Source: Limnoperna fortunei | Taxonomy: Eukaryota; Mollusca; Bivalvia; Mytilida; Modiolidae | Length of the DNA: 64,000 bases | Assembly: GCA_944474755.1 (NCBI GenBank) | Contig: OX104112.1 | Span: forward strand, 24,888,460-24,952,459 | Direction of reading: 5' to 3' | Shown here: positions 34,086-46,814 of the stretch, in pieces | How positions within the stretch are numbered: the stretch's first letter is position 1 | How the letters are laid out: each line of letters begins with the position of its first letter | Translations under genes and position numbers: made by a program | The notes under the pieces: generated by a model | Seen by the model: only the letters and a program-made list of their open reading frames with translations | Database searches by the model: none | What the model was told of the DNA's origin: nothing

Positions 34086-34744
34086 TGGTATTTAAAAAAC
34101 ATTGTTTTATTTGGAGCCTCTGAGATTGATTCATATATATGTTTGCAAAAATGACCGAATTTCAATATCTTAATAAATAAATACAATGTACATATATCAC
34201 ATGGGATTAACGAACATCAACAGATAAATAAATACCGACTTTTAATAGGCTGGAAAATACGTTCTATCTGCCAGGAAATTGAAAAAAAAACATCATCATG
34301 GAGACACGCACCTTTTGACGTCATATATTACTCGACGAAACAAATACAGTTTTTGCGGTGACCTTTTTTTAACATTTCCAATTACACAAACACAGTTTTT
34401 TCTAGTATTTAATTTATTTAAGTATCAACTACAAACATTTGTTTATCCATGGATAAGAAAATATCCGTTTTGCACATTTTTTGTAGTTTATCGTTAAATG
34501 TCTAATTATGCACTTATAACCATACATTGGAATTCCTGTTTGTTTATCATTAAAAAAGCATTATAAGTTTATAGTTTACTGTGTTTATGTCAAATATTCA
34601 GATATGATACGCAAAAATTGGAAGCCGGGATCCCCCAGCAAGTTTAAACAAATGTATTGAAGTTGAATACATATATATCTAAGCAAATTCCCGTAAGTCG
34701 AAAATATAGCGATTCGCCAGTCTTACCGGCTATCACAGTTCTGA
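34086..34744. other. no gene seen
   Basis: AT-rich; a 72-codon frame at 34279-34497 has no recognisable feature. Confidence 0.45.
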
Positions 34745-34912
34745 CAACTTGACTCCAATTTAAATTGACAAGGATTAACATTTTTCAAAACGTAGTTCGG
34801 AGGGGAGGGTTCTCCGGGTACTCTGGCTTCCTATCCAATAATAGCTGGACTCAATGGTAATGCTGTAAAATTGCTGAAGGTGGCATTAAAAACCATTCAA
34901 TCAAACAAATCA
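34745..34912 (+). mobile_element. SINE 3' fragment
   Basis: ACAAGGATTAACATTTTTC, the GGTTCTCCGGGTACTCTGGC block, ATAGCTGGACTCAATGGTAA and GGTGGCATTAAAAACCATTC. Diverged and lacking the tRNA-like head. Confidence 0.7.
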
Positions 34913-35394
34913 GGAATAGGAAGCCGGTGTACATTTAAGAACCACCGGCCTTTAGACACATTGGCAGCACATCTTGTTCGAGATCAATCTCGAACTCGTT
35001 ACCAACAATATTACTCGCTCATGTATGACAACACTAATATTAGATGAATAGTTCAGCGGGTTTTATCGGTGAGAATCCACGACTCTAGTAGAGTTCCCCT
35101 TTTCGTTACTGGATATTAAACCCAGTGTTATTCAGTTGAAAATTATTTTGATAAGTTATGCACGCTATGTAAGAAGTAGGACTATTGTTTATTAATAGAC
35201 TAGCCTTTATATTGTTTAACTACGGAAGCTTATTCGGGCCACTTTGTTGAAAAAAAATATTGCGTTTATTGTGATTAACTACCAACATCCGGGTACACAT
35301 GATAGTGGTACTCAGTTATTAGTCTCAATGGCCTGTGTAACTGTCCAGCAACAATACTGTAATACAATTATCAGACACAAAATGGTCTACTAGT
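34913..35394. other. noncoding; two relic fragments
   Basis: 35218-35280 repeats the leader of the AACGCAA block at 9921. Immediately after, 35277-35345 (AACTACCAACATCCGGGT, then GATAGTGGTACTCAG, then GGCCTGTGTAACTG) resembles the propeller-coding part of the B-box gene at 39418-39505. I read it as a decayed fragment of that gene family. Confidence 0.4.
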
Positions 35395-37012
35395 ACTAGG
35401 CTTGTATACAGGGGCCAGACACAATTTGGATATTACCAGGAACAAGGCTGGTATTCCGGGGCCATACACAATTTGTATAGTACCAGGAACAAGGTTGGTA
35501 TACCGGTGCCAGAGACAATTTCGTATAGTACCAGGAACATTCTGGTATACCAGTGCCCAAAACATATTCGTATAGTATCAGGAACAAGGCTGGTATACCT
35601 GTGCCAAACACAATTTGTATAGTACCAGGAACAAGGCTGGTATACCGGAGGCAGACTCAATTTCGTATAGTACCAGGAACAATGCTGGTATACCTGTGCC
35701 AGACACAATTTGTATAGTACCAGGAACAATGCTGGTATACCAGTGCCAGACACAATTTCGTATAGTACCAGGAACAAGGTTGGTATACCGGTGCCAGACA
35801 CAATTTCGTATAGTACCAGGAACATTCTGGTATACCAGTGCCCAAAGCATTCCTATAGTACCAGGAACAAGGCTGGTATACCGGTGCCAGACACAAGTCG
35901 TATAGAACCAGGAACAAGGCTGGTATACCGGTGCCAAACACAATTTGTATAGTACCAGGAACAATGCTGGTATACCGGTGCCAGACACAATTTGTGTAGT
36001 ACCGGGAACAAGGCTGGCATACCTGTGCCAAACACAATTTGTATAGTACCAGGAACAATGCCGGTATACCGGTGCCAGACAATTTCGCATAGTACCAGGA
36101 ACAAGGCTGGTATACCGGTGCTAACACAATTTGTAAAGTACCAGGTACAATGTATACCGGTGCTAGACACAATTTTTGTATAGTACCAGGAACAATGCTG
36201 GTATGCCGGTGCCAAACACAATTTGTATAGTACCAAGAACAAGGCTGGTATACCGGAGGCAGACTCAATTTCGTATAGTACCAGGAACAATGCTGGTATA
36301 CCTGTGCCAGACACAATTTGTATAGTACCAGGAACAATGCTGGTATACCAGTGCCAGACACAATTTCGTATAGTACCAGGAACAAGGTTGGTATACCGGT
36401 GCCAGACACAATTTCGTATAGTACCAGGAACATTCTGGTATACCAGTGCCCAAAGCATTCCTATAGTACCAGGAACAAGGCTGGTATACCGGTGCCAGAC
36501 ACAAGTCGTATAGAACCAGGAACAAGGCTGGTATACCGGTGCCAAACACAATTTGTATAGTACCAGGAACAATGCTGGTATACCGGTGCCAGACACAATT
36601 TGTGTAGTACCGGGAACAAGGCTGGCATACCTGTGCCAAACACAATTTGTATAGTACCAGGAACAATGCCGGTATACCGGTGCCAGACAATTTCGCATAG
36701 TACCAGGAACAAGGCTGGTATACCGGTGCTAACACAATTTGTAAAGTACCAGGTACAATGTATACCGGTGCTAGACACAATTTTTGTATAGTACCAGGAA
36801 CAATGCTGGTATGCCGGTGCCAAACACAATTTGTATAGTACCAGGAACAAGCTGGTATACCGGTGCCAGACACAATTTCGTATAGTACCAGGAACACTGC
36901 TGGTATACTGGTACCAGACACAATTTGTATAGTACCAGGAACAAGGCTGGTATACCGGTGCCGGACACAATTTGTATAGGACCAGAAACAATACTGGTGT
37001 ACTGATGCCACA
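35395..37012. repeat. 48-bp tandem array with a 608-bp higher-order copy
   Basis: About 33 units of GTATACCGGTGCCAGACACA then ATTTCGTATAGTACCAGGAACAAGGCTG (one 48-bp unit). Within it, about 35625-36230 is repeated almost exactly 608 bp downstream, including rare variants (the GGAGGCAGACTCAATTTC unit at 35646 and 36254, and short units with AATGTATACCGGTGCTAGAC). Long minus-strand and short plus-strand frames are array translations. The GGTATACC core is self-complementary. Confidence 0.93.
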
Positions 37013-37499
37013 CACACATTACTGGTTTAAACATTCTTATTCCAGTATACTACCGGTAAAAAAACTCAATAATGTGTTGGGGAAACCAGAATATTATTGT
37101 TTATTTACAATAATGATATGTTTTCATTATTTGGAAAGAACTGATAAAATCCTCAGATACATTTGCTTAACCCACTTAAAAATTTAGTATGGGCCATTTT
37201 CTATTTTGATCGCTGCAGGTCCAAAATGTTGCGTCTTTAGGCAACGAAACCATATAATTTTCAATTAAGTGAAGTAACGACACGTATTTTACTTAGATTC
37301 ATCAAACTTTTTAATTTTGACTTCATACTGTATGTTACAAAGAAAATAATAGAGATTTCTTTTTCTATTTAGCCATCCTCGGACCACATTAATTATCAAG
37401 CTTTTTGATTAAAATAATACCGCTGCAATCATACTTAAAGATAGCTTTTTCTCAACTTAAAAATGTCCTGGGTTGATAGTTATTTTTTTTTAATCGAGC
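37013..37499. other. no gene; upstream edge of the second duplicated segment
   Basis: AT-rich. Weak similarity to about 13500-13580 starts near 37405 (AATACCGCTG, AAAGATAGCTTTT), which would put the left edge of the duplication near here. Confidence 0.4.
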
Positions 37500-37970
37500 T
37501 ACTTTAGGTACATTCAACATGGCTGCTAATGTGTTTACTTAATCTTTTGTGAACAAAAAACGCTGTTCAAAAATAATTGTAACATTGTAAAACTGCTTTA
37601 ATTCAATTTAATTTTGTGTGTGTGTCACTCCTTAATCCTAGAGATGGCTGCCTACTCCTAAATCCTAGAAATGGCTGGCTACTCCTAAATCCTAGAGATG
37701 GCTGGCTACTCCTAAATCCTAGAGATGGCGCTGCCTAAGAAACATAGATTAACATGATTTTACTGATTTCTATAATGTGTAGTACTATCTTCTACCTATG
37801 CTACTCTGCTGATATGACGCGAACGTTATAAATTTTTATGGTGCGAGCAATTATGACGAAAACACAGTAACAAGTAATAATTATTTATATTTAAAGTCAT
37901 AAATTAAATGCACCCGTTACATATAATATTTTGGAATACTGCCCGTAAAGATCAAGATACATTATTTTAG

Positions 37971-38205
37971 CGAGGCCTCGGTGGCCAAAGTCAAGGTAGT
38001 CTGCTTGTAGGTTCCAAGCAGTCTCACTACGGGTAGGGTGTGCTCGACTCCAATCCTAACTAAGAAGGATTACCAGTTTTTCTCCCAAAGTATTTCCCAG
38101 GGTATTACAAAATAATACAAAATAATATAATACAAAACTGGACACCACGATATAGGAGAAAAAATACCTGACATTGGCGTTAAATATTAACAACCATACG
38201 ACATT
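37971..38205 (+). mobile_element. SINE, shared with segment 1, partly deleted
   Basis: Same insertion as 16052-16315 at the same ACATTATTTTA target. The second half of the tRNA-like head is reduced (GGCCAAAGTCAAGGTAGTC then GGTTCCAAGCAGTCTCAC), losing the A/B box spacing. The tail is intact. Confidence 0.85.
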
Positions 38206-38241
38206 ATTGTAAGTACATATTTCCATTTTACATTATAAGCA

Positions 38242-39770
38242 TGCGCCTCTCATCATTTAATATACCCTGGATCGTAATTACCCAAGGAAAAATTGTCTGT
38301 ACAAAGTGGTTGTAAAAAACACGACGAAATGGCACTTGATTTTTTCTGCGTGGAACATGATTGCATATGCTGCCGTTTCTGTATGGCAGAAACGCACCGG
38401 ACATGTCAAAAATGTGTTCCTGTAGACGTTGCCGAGTTCGAAGATCACTCATGTTAGAAGATGTATCAAGCACCGTATCTAGCTTACGTGGAACTTTGAA
38501 AACGCTTATAAGCAACCGCAAAGATAATTTAAAGAGTCTAAATGATGAAGAATCAGATGTGCTGAGAAATATTTCGCTAATTAAATCCAAACTTTCGGAA
38601 CGCCTCGATGAACTCGAAAAGAAAGTGATATCTGAAATTAAATCAGCTAAGACGAAATGCGAGAAGCAAATACAATCTGACAAAGAAACATTATCTATAC
38701 TGATGGAATCTCTGGACGAGGTTACCAGTAAATTAGAGCTTGTGTCAAAACACGGATCAGAGAACCAGCTATTTATTTTATTAAACTCGTATAAATGGAA
38801 AATTTCCGACTACGATATCAAAGTATAAAAAATAATAGCATCGATGTTGACCACTAAAATTTCGTTAAAAAAATCTCCACAGCAACAACTCCAGATCGAA
38901 TCGTTGGGGTCAGTACATTGAGTCTACACCATGTTCGATCAAGTATAAATCATCCAAATCAAATCAAGCTCAGGTTTTACCGACAACAATTCAGATGCCA
39001 ACAAAGTTCGTGTTTGAAATGAAATTTGATATTAAATCTGAAGATGATGTTTTTATATCCAGTATTGCCGTGACAGACGACAACCGTCTGCTACTCTGTA
39101 ACTTTAGTAAATCCAAGTTACTGGTATACAGTGACCGTGGTGAGTACCTACAGGATTGTACGTTATCTGGTAACCCATGGGGAATTGCTATTATACCAGG
39201 TGAAGATACAGCTGTAGTATCCCTACCTGATCAGAGGTCAGTACAGTTTGTTGATATAAAATCAATGAAGTCCGGTGATACACATTTTGTACCAGTTGGG
39301 TGTTACGGTATAGCTGTTGTCGGTGATAAGATCTGTGTTGGTGGTAAAGGGAAGATTATATCCTCAGTAAACAAGGGAAGCAAATATCTACAATAACTGT
39401 ACCTGGTGGTGGATGAATTAACTACCTACATCCGGGTCCACAGGATAGTGTCTATTATACTGACTTTTACCATTACCATTACACAGTAGGCTGTGTCAAA
39501 CTCAGTGGAGAAGTACGTTTTACATGTACACCTGAAAACTTCAATACACCTAGAGCTGTGACTACTGACAGGGGAGGTAACCTGTACATTGCTTGTAGAG
39601 ACTCAAATAACATACATCAACTTTCGCCAGAAGGGAACGTCATTGACATCGTATTAAACATTGACAAGAAAATAAGTCAACCGTACGGTTTGACATTTAG
39701 TAGAAATAATCTCACTTTGTTTGTGACAAACGATGATGGAAGGTCGGTTTACGTGTTTTCTTGTTCATAA
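38242..39770 (+). pseudogene. B-box/NHL pseudogene, copy 2
   Basis: About 85% similar by eye to copy 1. It lost about 180 bp, including the start codon and the first B-box: sequence passes from ATTTTACATTATAAG straight to CATGCGCCTCTC. Further damage: a 2-base gain in the second B-box (GATCGTAATTACCC), loss after GTTGCCGAGTTCG, a stop in place of CAA after GATATCAAAGTA (38825), a frame change near 38920, and another after AACAAGGGA at 39377. The 3' end is whole: IACRDSNNIHQLSPEGNV to FVTNDDGRSVYVFSCS stop. Open pieces at 38361-38828, 38995-39396 and 39558-39770 are fragments of this one gene. Confidence 0.85.
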
Positions 39771-40151
39771 TCTTCAGAAATTAGTTTGATTTTTGTCTAT
39801 TGATATTCTGAAAAAAATAATATTAATATTTTGAAAAAAGAAAAATAGATGTGTTTTGTAATCACATTTTTTACTGAATGACGGTAGAAAACTGATGAAG
39901 TGATGACGTCAGAAATCTGTTAGATCAATTGACAAGACGGCGCAGTATAAATAACATTGTGCAGTGAACATAATATTTATTTCGTTTGTTTTTTACATTT
40001 TTTTCAAATTATGTTAAGGGTTTTAAATATATCATGCAAGAGTTTTCCTTTCTTCGTATTTAATCTAAGCAACAAATATAACGTCCCCAACCAATCCAAA
40101 TCAGCAGACATTATTTGATGACGCAAGTTGTGTGTAGATTGATGATCAGAC

Positions 40152-41464
40152 AAGCTGAGACTAGTATAACTAACGGGATTGGACACTCGCTAAGTCTTCA
40201 GTTTAAAAAGTACGATTTCCTTGTCGCGCGAGACCGGAACGAGATTAAACGAGAACGCAGAAATGACAGCATCTTTAGTACAATACGATACTAATATTTC
40301 AGTTAAAATTTGTGCAATTATCTTGTGACAGTAAATATTTTTAATTTTTTCTTTAATTTTAAGTCTTTTATTTGCCTCATTGTATTATCGTGACCACGTT
40401 TTATAATGTAAAAAAACATTGAAATCAGCGAAAATCGGGAGCTTTTTTAACGGTCGCCATTTTTGTATGTCATTTTTACGAACTTTATACTTTTCGACCA
40501 TATATCATCGTAATGCAAAATTACACATTGAAAGGGTATAGACCTACCAATTCGTCTTTTTTGTCGCGTTGCAGCATATATTATTTTTGTTGTGAATCCC
40601 CAGTTATTATCGGATTACACAGCATGAAATATTAGCATGTTTTCGGGAAGACGGCGCAAATTTTTAAACTATCCCCTTAAATAAAACCAATCCACGCCTT
40701 TATTATGAACGCAGTATTCCTTTTTCTTTCACATTTTGAAAGAATGGTGTTTTAAGAATGCACAGAAATAGGTCAGAATTGATAACACGATTAATAAGCA
40801 TACTTTTTTTAACCTTTTTATCGAACTCCTTAATTTTAAATGCAATTGATAACAAAATTTCAGAATTGGAATAAGTATTTTTTAAACCCATTCTCTTTTA
40901 AATTGGCATACACCTGTTGCAATTGTTATGTAATCACAGTTGTGGTGAACAAATGGTTGAATAAACAACGGTGTCAAAAGTTGTCTCAGGGTACACCCTG
41001 GGTAGCTAATACCTGTGACATCATATAAATTGTCTAATTGGTGAAAACCATAAACATCAAATAAAATCATACACGGCGGTTTTGATTTTAATTCACTGGG
41101 ACTAGTACAACAATCAAATTTTGGAATTAATCAACAACTTTTGTTTTTTGTTTTTTCTTTGTTTGTTGTGTATGTTTTTGTTTCTTTCTGTTTTTGTTTT
41201 TTTTTTTTGTTCTGTTTTTTTTCTTTGTTTTTTTTTATGTGTGTGTTGTGTTTTTTCTAATTTGTTTAATTATTGTTATGAAATGCATCAATGTATTGAT
41301 ATTACACGTAACTTGCTTGAATCTAGAACAGATTGTATTGTACAAATCCGTCTATACGGTCATATCCGTGTCGGCCCTTGTTCGCAAATTAAGTATTGGC
41401 GCGACGAGGAAAAGTATACGACATCGTTAGATTCCAGTTCCGTTGATTTATAGGTTCCTGAGAC
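40152..41464. mobile_element. 1.3-kb insertion in segment 2
   Basis: Segment 1 reads ATCAGACAAAGAATT-like sequence straight through at 20637-20650. Here the same point is opened by 1.3 kb, with AGACAAG on both sides (about 40147-40153 and 41460-41466), a possible 7-bp target duplication. The insert has no terminal inverted repeats that I can see and no ORF with a recognisable domain. Its start is GC-richer (GTCGCGCGAGACCGGAACG) and it contains a T-rich stretch at 41130-41260. A 5'- or 3'-truncated retroelement is possible. Confidence 0.6.
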
Positions 41465-41880
41465 AAGTAACTAAAAATGTCAAAGTAAAGTACACAAGAC
41501 CGGAAGTTTCAACCTTTTATACATCAATGGTTCTACACATCTGAAATAATTGTATGTTCATGGTACAAAATAGTTCCTCTCCAATGCCAACATACGGCCA
41601 AGTCCTCTGGTTGCAAAAAACGCTCCAAGTAAGATGCACAAACTGTATCCACTATCAATATGATATATATGGGACAACAGACAAAGGTGTGCTCGACACC
41701 ATCCGTGACTGACAAGGATTGCCAATTTATTGTTTTGTGATTTTCAACGGCTGCTCCGGCATCGCCTAATAATAAATACTGGACGTCATGATATGCATCT
41801 AACTGAATACACGCTGAAAGTTGCGTACAATACCAATCATAATAATCATAATAATCGGTATGTGTTACCGGGTGGACCAA

Positions 41881-42860
41881 GGAAAATAATTGCAATAATT
41901 TATTCTAATAAAAAATATTTTTGAATTGTCATGCACAGATCAGATTTTTACGTTTATTATATTAATAAAAAAGTACACAAAAGTTCTATATAACAAAGTT
42001 ATTAAGTGCAATTTCTATTTCCAATCAACCAGCTTGTCATGCTTATCATGTACCTGTGTATGACACCCCCTCCCTATCCAAGCGTAAAAGTTTTCCAATT
42101 AATCCGGAACTTTCTTTTTCTTTTGAACCACAATGCACTGTCCGAGGTGTCATCATACAAATAGGTTGACCTGTAGTCGATTATAACTACCGGACTTCTA
42201 CATCACGGTTCTCAAGATGTTATTGTAAATTCTGTCAATGACGTAAACAAACGCATATTGCAAGCTACATTGCAGACAAGGAGAAATTTAATGGAATTGG
42301 AAGTTTTGTCGGTTCGGATAACGAAGGCTTGACAGAGTGCGGAACTTTCTTGGACAGACGAGTTGCACGCTTCTTTATTACAAAAATATCCCTAGTTATA
42401 TTGTAGTCGCCGTCTCCCCTAAGCTAACTAAGGAACACAATATTATTAAATACTCAACTCTATACATTGTCTACAAGTATTGTTTAGTAAATACATTTTC
42501 CGCATGAAATAATGATTGAATGACTAATGAATGCATACATTAAATGAATGTATATTATTTGAAATCATAAAACACAAACAATCAATCAATCACATATTTT
42601 TAAAATGCACGAATGAAAAATTACGACATTTTGAAAAAGCAAAGCCTTCGACCCCGTTTAACCCGAATTCCCCATCTTTAAACACATATCTATATCAAAT
42701 GCATAGTTAAGACAAAAGATGATAGAAAACCCAGTAGCGGATTTTTTTGGACATACAAATTGAAGACTGTTTATATACATGATCATACTATCCATGTTTT
42801 CATTGCTTTGTATGTCAAGCCGCACACTGTTTGTACAAGAGACAATTCTATGTTCTTCAC
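41881..42860. other. no gene seen
   Basis: AT-rich; no frame or repeat that I can support. Confidence 0.5.
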
Positions 42861-42867
42861 GGCTCTG

Positions 42868-43065
42868 TGCCTGCCTGCCTACCTACCTACCTACCAACTG
42901 CCTACCTACACAATCTTAGCAACTTACCTAACTTACCTACCTATCTACATACCAAAAAACTACTTACTTACATGCCTTATAAATTACTCTCTTACCTGGC
43001 ATTCTTATTTACTTACCTAAATTAGATATCCCACCTTTCTTATCTACCCACCTACTACCACCTAA
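42868..43065. repeat. degenerate (CCTA)n/(ACTT)n microsatellite
   Basis: CCTGCCTACCTACCTACC followed by mixed TACCTAACTTACC words for about 200 bp. Plus-strand frames rich in Y, L, P and T come from this tract. Confidence 0.85.
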
Positions 43066-43600
43066 ATTACCTTTTTAAGTAATATCACTACTGGCAATTT
43101 GTCACTGTTGGATGTCAATGTCAATTGTCTGTCAAGCTTTTTGTGTGGCTTCAGTAAATCAGTTTGTCTTTGCCGAAGAATGACCATATCATGTCGTGGC
43201 ATTATAATGTCATAAAACAACCAGCATTTCTCGGCACTTCCACTTCTAGAATATACCGCAATCTTTTAGCCGCAAAAATGACGAAGACTATAATTCACCG
43301 CCACATTAACAGTTTTAGTCAAATATTGTCTCCAGCTCTGATGGTCAGTGGTCAAGCTCTCTGCAATAACAATTGACTTCTATAACAAAATAATGTCGAG
43401 ATTTGAAAACTTTTTTACTGTTGAATGTTCGTTAATCGCTTGCAGGAATTCAAATTTTACTAACAATCCTAAATATTTACACAAGCTTGTCTTTACATTT
43501 CGAATGTTACAAAAAAAGTTGGGTTGAAGCAAGGATACAAGTGTGATGCTATATCTGTCCAGTGCGAGAATCCAAGACTGGATTTCAAGTTTGGATCGAC
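43066..43600. other. no convincing gene
   Basis: A 70-codon frame at 43164-43376 has ordinary composition but no motif or context. Left unassigned. Confidence 0.35.
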
Positions 43601-44935
43601 CTAGACAGGTATCGTTCTGCTAAGTGGACCATATGCAGACTGTATATAGATCAAGGAAGGTATATTGCTCAAAACAGGTACTTAAATTAAAAGAGTATAG
43701 ATGAAGACAAATATATAGATGAATACAGGTATATAGATCAAGGCGGGTAGATAGTTCAAGTCGCGAAGATAGATCAAGGCGGGTATATAGATCAAGTCGG
43801 GAAGATAGATCAAGGCGGGTATATAGATCAAGTCGGCAAGATAGATCAAGGCAGGATTATAGATCTAGGTGGATCTATAGATTAATGATGGTTTGATAGA
43901 TCAAGCGAGATATATAGATCAAGGCGGGTAGATGGATCAAGGCGCGAAGATTGATCAAGGCGGGTATATAGATCAAGTCGGGAAGATAGATCAAGGCGGG
44001 TATATAGATCAAGTCAGCAAGATAGATCAAGGCAGGATTATAGATCTAGGTGGATCTATAGATTAATGATGGTTTGATAGATCAAGCGAGATATATAGAT
44101 CAAGGCGGGTAGATAGATCAATGCAGGTATATTGATCAAGGCGGGTAGATAGATCGAGGCCGGTATATAGATCAAGGTAGGTATATAGATCAAGACAGGT
44201 ATACCGATCAAGACAGGAATATAGATCAAGGTAGGTATATAGATCAAGACAGCTATATAGATCAAGACAGATAGGCATATAGATCAAGACAAGTACATGT
44301 ATGTAGATCAAGGTAGGCATATAGATCAAGACAAGTATGTAGATCAAACCAGGTATATAGATCAAGACAGGTATGTAGATCAAGGCAGGTTTATAAATCA
44401 AGGCAGGTATATAGATCAAGGTAGGTATATAGATCAAGGCAAATATTTAGATCAAAACAGTTATATAAATCAAGGTAGGTATATAGATCAATGCAGGTAT
44501 TTAGATCAATGCAGGTATATAGATATAGATCAAGGCAGGTATTTAGATCAAGGCAGGTATATAGATCAAGGCAGGCATATAGATCAAGACAAGTATGTAG
44601 ATCAAGTCAGGTATATAAATCAAGGTAGGTATATAGATCAAGGCAGGTATATATATCAAGGCAGGTACATAGATCAAGGCAGGTATATAGATCAAGGCAT
44701 GTATACATACATCAAGGCAGGTATATAGATCAAGGCATGTATATGGATCAAGGCAGGTATATAGATCAAGGCAGGTATATATATCAAAGCAGGTATACAG
44801 ATCAAGACAGATTTATAGATCAAGGTAGGTATGCAGATAAAGGCAGGTATACTGATCAAGACAAATATATATATCAAGATAAGGTTTATAGATCAAGGCA
44901 GGTTTATAAATCAAGGTAGGTATGTAGATAAATTC
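43601..44935. repeat. 18-bp tandem array, left part
   Basis: Unit GATCAAGGCAGGTATATA, varied. At its left end a 181-bp higher-order piece (with ATTATAGATCTAGGTGG and TTAATGATGGTTTGATAG) is present twice, at about 43815 and 43996. Frames of up to 143 codons are open on both strands because the unit is 18 bp long. The array continues at 49392 after an interruption. Confidence 0.93.
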
Positions 44936-46152
44936 GCAGGTAGGTTAAGGCAATTTAAGGTATTTTTTCAAAGGAAATCGTGCATAAGGTACATGCTATA
45001 GTAAATTGAAGCTGTTTTTATAACACAATCATTTTTAGGAGTTGTTTTATACTGAATGGACCGTTTAGATTTATTTTCAAGAAAAATGTATATGTTTCAA
45101 GCGTCTCTTGTGTTGTCACGTGACTTGAAATAGCTAAAAGTACATGCCATATTTATCGTCAAAAGACATATGATTTTTGCAGTGTATGTAAACCAAAAGT
45201 TATTGAAATCAAAAGAACTTTTCTTAAATATTACGAAAAACAGCACGCGCGGAAGATGTATTAAATATTGCTGTTTAATTTAATGTTTTTCCGTTATGCT
45301 AGCTGTATATAACTGAATTTTGTTATGATTATCGGACTATTTTTACATATGACTTTACTTTTTAATTAATCGCGTAGCACTTTTCTAAATAGTTACAGTT
45401 TGCCAATTCATAACATATATTTAAAAAAAATTAACCGTTTTCGGGAATCATTTGTACTTTCACTTTTTTTGCTAAAAATCTGATAGTCGGTCCTTGTCTT
45501 TCAAACGCACGGGTGATCTTTAAAGGGACGCAACTAGTACAAAAAAGAAATATTTGGAAGTACGCGACGATGCCACGCAATATTTCAACATTTTCAGTAC
45601 AATTTAAAAGGCAAACGGCCATTAAGCACACACACACACACATAATATATACATTATATACATACGGAAACGCACCGCTTTATGTAACGGTCATATTATT
45701 CTTTGATTTGGGGGGTGGGGGCAGCTTGCTTTGAAAATAAATAAGTAATTATTCCGACCCCTATCAGGTTTGAAGTAATCTTGCCTTATACGAGAAAATA
45801 AATATGTTTGCCTTGTATGATAAATGGACATAGATAGTCAGACATCAATGATTACAGTTGAAAATGTTAATATTCTGACTCGGAAATATTAAAAGGAACT
45901 CGCCATGAACTGTTTTTTATATTGTCTTATATAGGCACCTTCTCATAGACATAGACATAGAAACTTTATTTGAAGTCGGGTTATAAATACAAGCAACATA
46001 AGCTCTGTAGAGCTTTTAACCGACAAACAATAACAACATACATGGTACATTAATACATATTAGGCACTTTTGGTGTTGTTCATTTTTGCTTTATATGATA
46101 CTATAAAACACAGCAAGAAAAGTAACAAATATTAAAAAGTTAACTACATCAG

Positions 46153-46187
46153 GGACAGTCTATACTAGCACTTAGTATAGACTGTCC
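46153..46187. repeat. perfect 15-bp hairpin
   Basis: GGACAGTCTATACTA and its exact complement separated by 5 bases. An AACTTTATTTGAAGTCGG block about 190 bp upstream is LINE-tail-like. No run of T follows, so it is not a recognisable terminator. Confidence 0.7.
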
Positions 46188-46731
46188 TAGAGTACATGTA
46201 ATGATTGCATAATATAATATTATTAAAAATGATTTTTTTTTAACAAAAACTCAAAAGATATTAAACCGAGCTTTTAAAAAAAACAGCAAATGTAACAAAG
46301 CTTAATAAAAACATACTTAGCTCATACGCACACCTATCATGGTTTAAAATTTCAAAAAGAAATTAACAGAGTATAGAAATAAATATTCTGACCCTCATCT
46401 GAGTAAAAGCTATAAAAGATTAATATTCTGAATAGTGTCTAATTGAAAAGAAAATCTGACCAACCTTAGATGAAAATAAATATTGTGACTTCCCCAAATT
46501 TGACAAGCTCCACTCAAATGTTAGTCCCCTTAATAAATAAATACAAACCTTTCTAGTAAGAAAATTAGTCATTAATGAAATTGTAAAGCGATAGTCATAT
46601 CTATATAGTATTGCCATATTATATATATGCAACTGCAATGTGTTCGAGTAAATAAAGTTGAGATTTTTATGAACAATTATTAACCAACTAAGTAAACTAT
46701 TAGTATTTCTGTCCATACTTAATGAAATGCC

Positions 46732-46814
46732 AAACAGGGCCATTATGAGACAACAGGGCATTATGATAGGGCCATTATGACATAATGCCCTGTTTTCTCA
46801 TAATGGCCCTGTTT
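46732..46814. repeat. GGGCCATTATG palindrome 1
   Basis: Arms of 34 bases with one mismatch (AAACAGGGCCATTATGAGA at the outer end; CAGGGCATTATG at the inner end) around a 15-base centre that carries another GGGCCATTATG. Likely end or core of a palindromic MITE family shared with 47021-47146. Confidence 0.75.

Larger units (their letters stand above)
37500..41880 (+). other. segmental duplicate of 13.5-21.2 kb
   Basis: The order is the same as in the first segment: ATGGCTGCTAATGTG block, TCCTAGAGATGGCTGGC tandem, one 46-bp unit, ATGACGAAAACACAGTAAC block, SINE, B-box gene, 3' flank, and diverged SINE-like piece. Both are in plus orientation about 22 kb apart. Differences are insertions and deletions at defined points, described in the separate entries. 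The units are diverged throughout, so the duplication is not recent. Confidence 0.85.

Noticed and set aside
33269..34186. 305-codon minus-strand ORF
   Set aside because: It is the 21-bp array plus part of the neighbouring 1.07-kb repeat read through; residues are periodic (FICGAYD) and other frames are open too.
35578..37034. Several 170-281-codon minus-strand ORFs with Cys/Tyr-rich repeats
   Set aside because: Translations of the 48-bp array; overlapping frames are all open and show the same periodicity.
46420..46761. 113-codon minus-strand ORF as a transposase or reverse transcriptase
   Set aside because: No catalytic or zinc motif seen; AT-rich composition and its start lies in the GGGCCATTATG palindrome.
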